A stretch of 15,005 nt of DNA. It comes from Kiritimatiellota bacterium (GTDB lineage: Bacteria > Verrucomicrobiota > Kiritimatiellia > JAAZAB01). Below, in pieces: positions 6,285 through 13,295 of this stretch. The position numbers and the translations under genes were made by a program. The DNA is taken from contig VSJD01000022.1 in the NCBI GenBank assembly GCA_008636095.1, positions 1-15,005 on the forward strand, written 5' to 3'. The notes under the pieces were generated by a model that saw only the letters and a list, made by a program, of their open reading frames with translations, made no database searches and had not been told where the DNA came from. Position 1 is the stretch's first letter. Each line of letters opens with the position of its first letter.

Positions 6285-8204
6285 ATGAAAGCTGAAGTGC
6301 TTGAGCGATGGAACTGCGACAACGCGGCAGACTTGTACGGCATCCGGAATTGGGGTAGCGGCTATTTTGATATCGCCGCAAGCGGCGACATTGTGGTTAA
6401 ACCGTTCGGACCGGCCAGCGAGACGAGTATCAGCGTCATGGACCTCATTGCCGGGCTTAAGGCACGCGGACTCAACATGCCGATCCTGTTGCGCTTTGCT
6501 GATATCCTTTCATCACGCATCAAGCAGTTGTATGAACACTTCAATACGGCCATTCGCGATTACGGTTACCAGGGCGTGTACCGCGGCGTGTATCCGATCA
6601 AAGTCAACCAGCAGAAGCAGGTCGTGGCCGAGATCATGGAATTCGGCCGTCCCTATCATCACGGGCTGGAAGCCGGGAGCAAGGCGGAACTGATGGCCGC
6701 CATTGCCTATACCGAAGACCCCGAAGCGCTCATCGTCTGCAACGGCTACAAGGACGAGGAATTCATTGACCTGGCACTGTACGCGCTCAAGATGGGCGTC
6801 CAAACAATCCTCGTCCTGGAAAAGCCGGACGAACTGGCCATGATCCTGAACCGGGCCGCCCAGATGGGCGTCAAGCCCCGGCTTGGCGTGCGGGTTAAGC
6901 TTTCCAGCCGCGCCGGCGGTCACTGGGATGGATCCGGCGGGGACCGTAGCATGTTTGGCGTCAACGCCACGCAGGCGATTGAGATCATTGATCTCCTGCG
7001 CAAGGAAACCATGCTGGATTGCCTGCAGATGTTGCACTACCACCTGGGTTCGCAGGTTTCCAATATCCGCAATATCCGTTCGGCCCTGCGCGAGGCTTGC
7101 CGCCTTTACGTGGAAATGGCGCGTGAAGGCGCCGCCATGGGGCTGATCAACATCGGCGGGGGCCTGGCGGTGGATTATGATGGCTCGCACACGAATTTCG
7201 CCAGCAGTCGCAATTACACCGAACAGGAATATGCCGCCGACGTCGTGGAAGCCATCATGAGCGCCGTCAAGGAAGCTGGCATTCCCCACCCCACGATTGT
7301 CAGCGAATCGGGCCGCGCCACGGTCGCCCACCATTCCGTGCTGGTCTTCAACGTGCTCGATGTGAGCCGGTTCGAACCGCCGACCACGGCCACGGCCGAA
7401 GAAGTGCCGGCGCATTACCACGAAATGCTGAACAACCTGAAAGACGTCCGCCAGGCACTCTCCACGAAAAACCCCCAGGAGTGCTATCACGATGCCGTGT
7501 ATTACCGCGACGAAATCCGTTCGCTCTTCACGCATGGCCAACTGAGCCTGCGGGAGCGGGCGGTCGCGGAAACCTTGTTCTGGGATATCATTTGCCGAAT
7601 CGCCGCCGAAACCAAGGAACGCAAATATGTGCCCGAAGAACTGCAGGGCCTGGAAGTGGCGCTGGCTGATCTTTACTACTGCAATTTCAGCGTATTCCAG
7701 TCGCTTCCCGATTCCTGGGCAATTGACCAACTATTCCCCATTATGCCGATTCACCGCCTTAATGAAATGCCAACGCGCCAGGCCATCCTAGCCGACATTA
7801 CCTGCGACTCCGACGGCAAGATTGACCGTTTCATTGACCTGCATGACGTAAAGAACACCCTCCCCCTGCACGAACTGCACGGCGAAGATTATTACCTCGG
7901 CGCGTTCCTGGTGGGCGCCTACCAGGAAACCCTGGGCGACCTGCACAACCTGCTCGGTGACACGAATGTGTTACACGTCCGCGTCGGCAAGGACGGCACG
8001 GTGGAATATGCCAACGAAATCGCGGGCGACACCGTCGCCGACGTGCTCTCCTATGTGGAGTACGACCCCCGCGACATGATTAATCGCGTGCGAATCATGG
8101 CCGAACAGGCCGTGCGCGATAATCACATCACGGCCGTGGAACGCCGCGAAATCATGTCCGCCTACGAGACCGGCATGCGTGGGTACACCTATTTTGAAAG
8201 CTGA
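6285..8204 (+). CDS. speA: Biosynthetic arginine decarboxylase
   Basis: PLP-dependent, alanine-racemase-fold decarboxylase that converts L-arginine to agmatine, the first step of the ADC route to putrescine. It has 639 residues from the ATG at 6285, close to bacterial SpeA. That start is preferred over an in-frame TTG at 6270 because AAGGGGA (6274-6280) lies just upstream and MKAEVLERWNCDNAADLYGIRNWG matches a normal SpeA N-terminus. Visible motifs are YPIKVNQQKQ with PLP lysine Lys106, HYHLGSQ (251-257), the phosphate-binding INIGGG (288-293), SESGRATVAHH (340-350) and the second-substrate-site segment CDSDGKID (507-514). No defects are seen. The downstream gene is agmatinase on the same strand, so the pair supplies putrescine from arginine. 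Function is very secure. Confidence 0.97.
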   Translation: MKAEVLERWNCDNAADLYGIRNWGSGYFDIAASGDIVVKPFGPASETSISVMDLIAGLKARGLNMPILLRFADILSSRIKQLYEHFNTAIRDYGYQGVYRGVYPIKVNQQKQVVAEIMEFGRPYHHGLEAGSKAELMAAIAYTEDPEALIVCNGYKDEEFIDLALYALKMGVQTILVLEKPDELAMILNRAAQMGVKPRLGVRVKLSSRAGGHWDGSGGDRSMFGVNATQAIEIIDLLRKETMLDCLQMLHYHLGSQVSNIRNIRSALREACRLYVEMAREGAAMGLINIGGGLAVDYDGSHTNFASSRNYTEQEYAADVVEAIMSAVKEAGIPHPTIVSESGRATVAHHSVLVFNVLDVSRFEPPTTATAEEVPAHYHEMLNNLKDVRQALSTKNPQECYHDAVYYRDEIRSLFTHGQLSLRERAVAETLFWDIICRIAAETKERKYVPEELQGLEVALADLYYCNFSVFQSLPDSWAIDQLFPIMPIHRLNEMPTRQAILADITCDSDGKIDRFIDLHDVKNTLPLHELHGEDYYLGAFLVGAYQETLGDLHNLLGDTNVLHVRVGKDGTVEYANEIAGDTVADVLSYVEYDPRDMINRVRIMAEQAVRDNHITAVERREIMSAYETGMRGYTYFES

Positions 8205-8205
8205 C

Positions 8206-8457
8206 CCGAATTTCCGATTTGCGATTGCCGATTTTCGACTGAAAAGGAATGCCGGATTCACATAATCCATAGAATCAATTGAACTCAAACCAATCAAAAT
8301 TACAAAATCGGAAACCAGGCTCCGCCGACCCGGCTTCGCCGACGTATCCTGCCAAAGCGGACTCGCGAAGGGGGAAGCGCTTCCTCCGTCGCCAAGGCTG
8401 TGGTGGACAAGTCGCCCAGGCGAGTCGGCAATCGAAAATAGAAAATAGAAAATTACT
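8206..8457. repeat. Composite repeat spacer: heptamer arrays around a GC-rich palindromic element
   Basis: Directly after the speA stop, 8206-8240 is five heptamers: CCGAATT, TCCGATT, TGCGATT, GCCGATT, TTCGACT. Arrays in the opposite orientation follow at 8291-8311 (CAATCAA, AATTACA, AAATCGG) and 8423-8457 (AGTCGGC, AATCGAA, AATAGAA, AATAGAA, AATTACT). Between the last two lies a GC-rich block (about 8316-8422) containing a 28-base near-palindrome (8365-8392) whose core GGAAGCGCTTCC (8373-8384) is perfect. This looks like an element inserted within a heptamer array. It overlaps the possible N-terminal extension of the next gene. Confidence 0.75.
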
Positions 8458-9409
8458 TCATTTCCTGGAATACAATCCCGTTTACGTCCACAACCCACGT
8501 GCGCCTTACGCCGTCCTGCCGGTGCCGTATGAGCGCACGGTCAGTTTTGGCCGAGGCACGGCGCGCGCGCCAGCGGCCATTCTCGCGGCCAGTGTGCATA
8601 TAGAGCCTTTTGACGAGGAACTGTTCCAGCCCCTGGGCTTGGGCGTTCAGACCCTGCCGGCCGTTGACTGCCGACGCGGCACCGATCGACAGGTCCTTGA
8701 GGTCATCCGACGCGCCGCCGCGGTCGTCATGCAACGGGGACAGTTTCTGCTGACTCTGGGCGGCGAACACACCATCTCTTTTCCCCTCGTGGCAGCGGCT
8801 AAGGCCATGCATGGCGACCTGACGGTACTGCATTTCGATGCCCATCTAGACTTGCGCGATCGTTACACACAAACGCCCCTCTCGCACGGTTGCGTCATAC
8901 GGCGGGTTATGGAGCTGGGAGTGCCCATTGTGTCGGTCGGTATCCGCAGTGTCTGCGCCGAGGAATATCATCTTGTTAAACAGCATCGCTTGCCTGTATT
9001 TTGGGCGCGCGATATCGTTCAAGCTCGGTCCGAGGCCTGGATGAAGGCCGTGCTCGCGCGCCTGGGAAAACGAGTGTATATTTCGATTGATGTTGACTGC
9101 CTGGACCCTTCACTGATGCCCGGAACCGGCACACCAGAGCCGGGCGGCCTGGGTTGGTACGCCCTCTCCGGGCTCCTGCGGCGCGTATGCGCCGCACGCC
9201 AGGTGGTGGCGGCCGATTTGGTGGAAGTGGCGCCCGTGCCCGGTACACCGGCCTGTGAATATATCGCCGCACGGCTTGCGACCAAGCTGATGCTGTATCA
9301 CCGGGTGGGGATGGGATACGCCGGAGGCAAACATCCATCCAACCACGCGGAACGCGTGGCAAACGTTGAATTTATCCCGCGTTGCGCGGGACGCCCAACG
9401 CCGAATTAA
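8279..9409 (+). CDS. speB: Agmatinase (ureohydrolase)
   Basis: Binuclear manganese ureohydrolase that cleaves agmatine to putrescine and urea. The metal ligands are all present: GGEH (His164), FDAHLD (Asp187, His189, Asp191) and SIDVDCLDP (Asp271, Asp273), followed by PGTGTPEPGGL, the agmatinase-like form of the motif. Recognisable family sequence begins at FLEYNP (residue 62), leading to YAVLPVPYERT. Residues 1-60 are encoded by the repeat spacer, and the only standard start codon ahead of FLEYNP is TTG at 8279. Either the repeats are translated as an extension or translation begins at a non-standard codon such as CTG at 8465. The last 16 residues also come from a hairpin-rich segment. It follows speA on the same strand and completes the ADC route. 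Agmatinase is favoured over arginase by motif and neighbour. Confidence 0.92.
   Translation: MNSNQSKLQNRKPGSADPASPTYPAKADSRRGKRFLRRQGCGGQVAQASRQSKIENRKLLHFLEYNPVYVHNPRAPYAVLPVPYERTVSFGRGTARAPAAILAASVHIEPFDEELFQPLGLGVQTLPAVDCRRGTDRQVLEVIRRAAAVVMQRGQFLLTLGGEHTISFPLVAAAKAMHGDLTVLHFDAHLDLRDRYTQTPLSHGCVIRRVMELGVPIVSVGIRSVCAEEYHLVKQHRLPVFWARDIVQARSEAWMKAVLARLGKRVYISIDVDCLDPSLMPGTGTPEPGGLGWYALSGLLRRVCAARQVVAADLVEVAPVPGTPACEYIAARLATKLMLYHRVGMGYAGGKHPSNHAERVANVEFIPRCAGRPTPN
9375..9391 (+). repeat. Perfect hairpin in the last codons of the agmatinase gene
   Basis: TCCCGCG-TTG-CGCGGGA is a perfect 7-base-pair stem, with further pairing possible between CGTTG upstream and CAACG downstream. It closely resembles the TCCCGC-GCAA-GCGGGA hairpin at 4733-4748. 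No T-tract follows, so it may be a dispersed hairpin repeat that also protects or ends the transcript. Confidence 0.55.
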
Positions 9410-9500
9410 TAAATAGGAACAAGACATATTTTAATGCCGCCATATCAATGCAAAGCATAGAGTGGCCAGCTTGGCAACGGGAAACGTCAATGAGGAACCC

Positions 9501-11189
9501 ATGATATTGAACTTTCGATGTTCGATGTTTGCTTCCTGCCGGATGGCGCTCTTTGGCATGTTTATAATGACCCTGCTCACGGGCTGTGCCCCGGTACTGC
9601 GGGACGCCGGTGGTGTTCGGATCTTGGGCAATATCAAGGAAGACGACAAGGAACGCCACATCAAGATCACCACCCGCGACCAGCAATGCATCCTCAAGAT
9701 TGCCCGCACCGATCCCGACGCCGAGGTGCGCGCTGAAGCCGTCCGCCTCGTAAGTGCGCCCGCTGACCTGGTCGCCATCGCCAATACAGACCCCGACCGG
9801 AAGGTTCGTGTGGTTGCCGCTTCCCGGTTACGGGGCAAGGACACGCTCCTGCGCCTAATCGCCACCAATACGGAGCCCCTGGCGCGCCTGGCCGCCCTGG
9901 AGTTGATCCGGGATCAGCCCACGCTGTTCAACATTGCCATGGCCAACAGCGACCCCATGATCCGTAAAGCGGCCTTGGAACGGATTACCAAGAATGATCT
10001 GCTTTTTTCAATTGCCATGACCAATTCGGATTCGTTTGTACGCATTTCCGCCGCCAGTCGGGTCACCGATCAGAAACGGCTGATCACGATCGCGCGGACG
10101 AATTCCGATCCGCTTGTACGCCGCTCCGCCATGCGCGACATTACCAGCCAGACGGTATTGACCGAAATTGTCACCAAGGATCCGGACCGCGATATCCGCA
10201 AAACCGCAGTCGCCCTGATCACGCGCGCAGATGTGCTCGAACTGTTGGCTGTCGGCAACACCGACCCCGTTATCCGCTACCTGGCCGTGCGCAAGGTGAA
10301 TAATCCCGGCATCCTCCAGCGCATTGCCGTCACCGATCCCGATGCACTGGTCCGGAAAACAGTGGTGGAGCAGATTTTGGACGAAGCCCTGCTGACTTCC
10401 ATCGCCGAGTTCGATCCGGATGCCACAGTAAGAGCCATGGCCATCAAGCGGTTAAAAGGGCCTGCCCTGGTCATGGTGCTGGAGAGTGACCCCTCTCCCG
10501 TTGTACGCCTGGCGGCCATCCAAAACGTCACCAATGCTGAAGTCCTGAAAGAAGCGGTCCTGACCGACGACGACCCAGGCGTACGTCAAGCCGCGGCAAC
10601 CCGTATTAACAACCGCCTGCTGATCGCGGCCGTGGCTCAGCAGGATACGAATGTCATCGTTCGTCTGGCAGCCATTGCCCGGCTTACGGACCAAGCCGTC
10701 CTGGAAACCATTGTCCGGAATGACGTCCGCCAGGAGGCTCGCGCCGCCGCCGCCGCTAAAATGGTGAACCAGACAACGCTTAAGGACATCGCGTTGTTCG
10801 ACTCGCATCGCTCGGTCCGCCAGGCGGCCGTCGAACGCATTACGAATCAGGCAATCCTGGAGGAACTCGCGCGCAGTGCCAATCCCAATGTCCGTCTGCT
10901 GGCCGTAGCCAAGCTGACCAACCAGCAGATTTTGAACGATATCGCCCGCAACGATCCGTTCCCGGCCGTGCGCAAGGCCGCGCTGGACCTGGTGGACACA
11001 CCAGCCACGATTAAACTGATCGCTCGTGAAGACAGCGACCCATCGGTCCGCAAAGCGGCGATCCAGAAGCTGATGGATACCGAAACGCTCGAAGCCATCG
11101 CCGCGTCCGATCCGGACCGGGATGTCAGCGGCGAAGCACGCGCGCGCCTGCAAGCCTTTAAAACCAAGTCCACCCTTACCAAGCCCTAA
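9501..11189 (+). CDS. HEAT/LRV-repeat lipoprotein
   Basis: Predicted outer- or inner-membrane lipoprotein of 562 residues from the ATG at 9501. That start is chosen for GAGGAA at 9492-9497; a GTG at 9462 and ATGs at 9525 and 9543 are alternatives. The signal peptide ends in the lipobox LLTGC, with the lipidated cysteine at residue 29. The rest is about 19 tandem repeats of 25-27 residues with a consensus like xxLxxIAxxDPDxxVRxAAVxxIT, resembling HEAT or leucine-rich-repeat-variant (LRV) helices. Such superhelices bind other proteins. No catalytic motif is seen. The first codons are a heptamer-period array (9503-9530). A tandem FabZ gene follows 77 bases downstream, so an envelope role in a shared operon is possible but only inferred. 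Confidence 0.87.
   Translation: MILNFRCSMFASCRMALFGMFIMTLLTGCAPVLRDAGGVRILGNIKEDDKERHIKITTRDQQCILKIARTDPDAEVRAEAVRLVSAPADLVAIANTDPDRKVRVVAASRLRGKDTLLRLIATNTEPLARLAALELIRDQPTLFNIAMANSDPMIRKAALERITKNDLLFSIAMTNSDSFVRISAASRVTDQKRLITIARTNSDPLVRRSAMRDITSQTVLTEIVTKDPDRDIRKTAVALITRADVLELLAVGNTDPVIRYLAVRKVNNPGILQRIAVTDPDALVRKTVVEQILDEALLTSIAEFDPDATVRAMAIKRLKGPALVMVLESDPSPVVRLAAIQNVTNAEVLKEAVLTDDDPGVRQAAATRINNRLLIAAVAQQDTNVIVRLAAIARLTDQAVLETIVRNDVRQEARAAAAAKMVNQTTLKDIALFDSHRSVRQAAVERITNQAILEELARSANPNVRLLAVAKLTNQQILNDIARNDPFPAVRKAALDLVDTPATIKLIAREDSDPSVRKAAIQKLMDTETLEAIAASDPDRDVSGEARARLQAFKTKSTLTKP
9503..9530 (+). repeat. Heptamer-period array in the signal-peptide codons
   Basis: Four successive heptamers, GATATTG, AACTTTC, GATGTTC and GATGTTT, lie at the 5' end of the HEAT lipoprotein gene. 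Their form and position at a gene edge match the spacer arrays, so the annotated N-terminus may be partly repeat-derived. Confidence 0.6.
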
Positions 11190-11266
11190 TCCGACCAAGG
11201 CCGCTGGTGAGTATATGGCGAGCCGAACACTGAATACCTGAGTAGTTACAATATAAAGAACAGCTT

Positions 11267-12253
11267 ATGAATACAGACCCTGCTGCGTTGACCGGGACTG
11301 CTGCAACAGAGATCATCATAGATTACGACCGGTTGCAGTCGCTCCTGCCGCACCGGCCACCCCTGCTGATGCTCGACCGCGTCCGGCTGATTCCCGCCGA
11401 AAAGCGCGCGATCGGGCTCAAAAACGTGACGATCAACGAGCCCCATTTTCAGGGCCACTTTCCCGGCAATCCCGTTTTGCCGGGTGTGCTGATCCTGGAA
11501 GCCATGGTTCAGACCGGCGGCGCCGCCATTCGCAAGTTTCTGGATATTCAGAACGACGTCGCGTTCCTGCGCACGCTGGGCAACATCAAGTTCCGCAAGC
11601 CCGTTTTGCCGGGCGACCGCCTGATAACGGATGTCACCCTGGAGCGTTTTCGCAAAGGCATCGTTAAATTTCACGCGACCGCCACGGTGCGTGACCAGCA
11701 GGTCTGCCAAGCCAAGTTCACCGTGGGATTAAGCGCCAACGTGCCCGAACACATCCCGGACACCGAATTGGCTCAGCCCCTGATCATGGACAACACCCCC
11801 ATACAGACCGCGCCGATCAACAACATTAACGGGATCATGAATATCATTCCCCACCGCTACCCCTTCATTCTGGTGGATGCCATCTATTTCGAGGGCAAAA
11901 ACCGGATTGTTGCGCTTAAGAACGTTACGGGCAATGAGTCCTTTTTTAGCGGTCATTTTCCCAAACATCCAATCATGCCGGGCACGCTCCTGGTGGAGGC
12001 CATCGCCCAGACAGGCGCCGTGTTCATTCTCGGTAAGCCGGAAAACAAAGGCAAACTCGCCTATTTCATGGCCGTGGATATGGCCCGGTTCCGCCGGCCG
12101 GTCCGGCCAGGCGACCAACTCCTGATTGACGTCCTGCAGACGGCATCGCGCCCGCGCGTTGGTAAGGCGTATGGTCGGATTTTTGTGGGTCCTCACTTGG
12201 CGGCTGAAGCCCGTATTTCGTTCGTGCTCATGGACCGGGCATCCCTGGGGTGA
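11267..12253 (+). CDS. fabZ: Tandem FabZ: two fused (3R)-hydroxyacyl-ACP dehydratase domains
   Basis: A protein of 328 residues with two hot-dog-fold FabZ domains. Domain 1 (about 18-155) has LLPHRPPLLMLDRV, GHFPGNPVLPGVLILEAMVQ, and the catalytic pair His64 and Glu78. Domain 2 (about 186-322) has IIPHRYPFILVDAI, GHFPKHPIMPGTLLVEAIAQ, and His230 and Glu244. The His-to-Glu spacing is 14 in both, as in single-domain FabZ, so both sites look intact. FabZ dehydrates 3-hydroxyacyl-ACP in fatty acid synthesis and in supply of lipid A precursors. Ordinary FabZ is about 150 residues, so this is a fused duplication with a linker near 156-185. The domains differ considerably, suggesting an old duplication or different chain-length roles. 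No lpxA, lpxD or lpxC lies next to it. The start codon has only a weak purine stretch (AAAGAA) upstream. Confidence 0.93.
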   Translation: MNTDPAALTGTAATEIIIDYDRLQSLLPHRPPLLMLDRVRLIPAEKRAIGLKNVTINEPHFQGHFPGNPVLPGVLILEAMVQTGGAAIRKFLDIQNDVAFLRTLGNIKFRKPVLPGDRLITDVTLERFRKGIVKFHATATVRDQQVCQAKFTVGLSANVPEHIPDTELAQPLIMDNTPIQTAPINNINGIMNIIPHRYPFILVDAIYFEGKNRIVALKNVTGNESFFSGHFPKHPIMPGTLLVEAIAQTGAVFILGKPENKGKLAYFMAVDMARFRRPVRPGDQLLIDVLQTASRPRVGKAYGRIFVGPHLAAEARISFVLMDRASLG

Positions 12254-12285
12254 AAAGTAAATTAGGCCTTCGGCAACTATTTCAT

Positions 12286-12346
12286 GTAGCCGCGGCGGTG
12301 ACGCCGTGGCCGCCGGAGGAATCCACACCGTCACCGGCGCGGCTAC
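12286..12346. repeat. REP-like inverted repeat upstream of the LolA-like gene
   Basis: The 18-base arm at 12286-12303 (starting GTAGCCGCG) matches the complement of 12329-12346 at 17 of 18 positions, with a 25-base loop. It sits between fabZ and the LolA-like gene, just before the chosen start. It could be a mobile hairpin element or a regulatory stem-loop. No transposase is present in the window. Confidence 0.75.
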
Positions 12347-12362
12347 AAAGATTCAAATTCCT

Positions 12363-13208
12363 ATGAACACGAATAAACACGGATATGCGCAGAGCTTGCT
12401 TTGCATGGCACTCCTCGCGGCCGGCGCGATTCAAGGCACCGGCGCGACAAATGCGCCCGCCGCGGCAGTGCCTGTGGCCTTCACGCGGGCCGCCGACGTG
12501 CTGGAACGGGTACGCGCCAATCTGCCCAATGAGGCCATCAAGATCCGGGGCGAATTGCTGTGCGGCGCGCGGCGCGGCAAACTGGACCGCGCGTTTTATC
12601 TGGACGCTAATCTCAAGTTGGGCCAATCTCCAGCCACGGCCTGCTATACCCTGCTCGATGGATTCGGCGCCGCAGTGGAGCAGTTGGCGATTGTCCGCCA
12701 GCCAAATGGCGTGTGGCGCCGGGACTACGCCAAGGGCCAGCCGCTCCAGGTCGCGCCGGCACCGGCAGGCGACAGCCTCATCGGCGGTAGCGACGTGAAC
12801 TGGAACGATCTCAGCCTGGCCTTTCTCTGGTGGACGGATGGTGTCATTACGGGTCGCGAACTCTTTCTGGAGCGCGAGTGCCTGGTGTTGGAATTCATGC
12901 CGCCGCAGGCACCGCGGCTGACCCGCGTCTGGATTGATGAAGCTCGGCTCGTGCTGATCAAGGTTGAGGAATATGATGCCCAGCGGGTTCTTCAACGGCT
13001 CATCAAAACTCGCACAATCAAAAAAATCGGCGACAACTGGATGATCACGGATTTGGATATCCGCCGCTGGCCGGGTGAACACCGGACTTTGATTAAACTG
13101 AATGAAGTATCTGCCGAAGCGGCAGAAATCAGAGATCAGAGGTCAGAGGTCAGCGATCAGAAAGCAAATATTGTCAGCAATCAAACCGACAAGCAAATAG
13201 CCCCATAG
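12363..13208 (+). CDS. LolA-like exported outer-membrane lipoprotein-sorting family protein
   Basis: Predicted periplasmic protein of 281 residues from the ATG at 12363. The N-terminus (MNTNKHGYAQSLLCMALLAAG) is a signal peptide, probably cut near residue 28. The body resembles the LolA-like outer-membrane lipoprotein-sorting family: GSDVNWNDLSLAFLWW (142-157), a strand-rich core, TRVWIDEARLVLIKVEEYD (187-205) and ITDLDIRRWPGEHRTLIKL (228-246). That assignment rests on pattern memory, so it is moderate. Such proteins bind lipids or acylated proteins in an open half-barrel. A GTG at 12306 in frame would begin inside the inverted repeat and is rejected. Residues 255-281 are the translation of the heptamer array at 13127-13161 plus spacer sequence, so the natural C-terminus probably lay near residue 252. 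No strong ribosome binding site is seen. Confidence 0.78.
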   Translation: MNTNKHGYAQSLLCMALLAAGAIQGTGATNAPAAAVPVAFTRAADVLERVRANLPNEAIKIRGELLCGARRGKLDRAFYLDANLKLGQSPATACYTLLDGFGAAVEQLAIVRQPNGVWRRDYAKGQPLQVAPAPAGDSLIGGSDVNWNDLSLAFLWWTDGVITGRELFLERECLVLEFMPPQAPRLTRVWIDEARLVLIKVEEYDAQRVLQRLIKTRTIKKIGDNWMITDLDIRRWPGEHRTLIKLNEVSAEAAEIRDQRSEVSDQKANIVSNQTDKQIAP

Positions 13209-13290
13209 CCCCAAGTCCGCATTCTGACATCAGTTTTCTGACCGCTAATCTCTGACATCTGATTTCTGACCTCTGATCTCTGACCTCTCT
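13127..13290. repeat. Paired inverted heptamer arrays between convergent genes
   Basis: The left array (13127-13161) reads AATCAGA, GATCAGA, GGTCAGA, GGTCAGC, GATCAGA. The right array (13221-13290) is ten heptamers in the opposite orientation, including TTTCTGA, TCTCTGA, CATCTGA, CCTCTGA and CCTCTCT. This is the longest and cleanest of the 7-base-period sets. The left array lies inside the 3' end of the LolA-like gene, and the right one abuts the pyruvate kinase stop. The pair could fold as a bidirectional terminator-like stem between convergent transcripts. Confidence 0.85.
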
Positions 13291-13295
13291 CCACC

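Noticed and set aside
6513..7730. Long minus-strand open frame across the arginine decarboxylase gene
   Set aside because: It is antisense to a complete, motif-rich SpeA and has no recognisable domain; it is a codon-bias shadow.
12282..13082. Minus-strand open frame of 266 codons opposite the LolA-like gene
   Set aside because: It overlaps a better plus-strand gene with a signal peptide, and its own end is a translation of repeat DNA.
13127..13290. CRISPR array
   Set aside because: The units are 7 bases with no spacers between them, and no cas gene is present.
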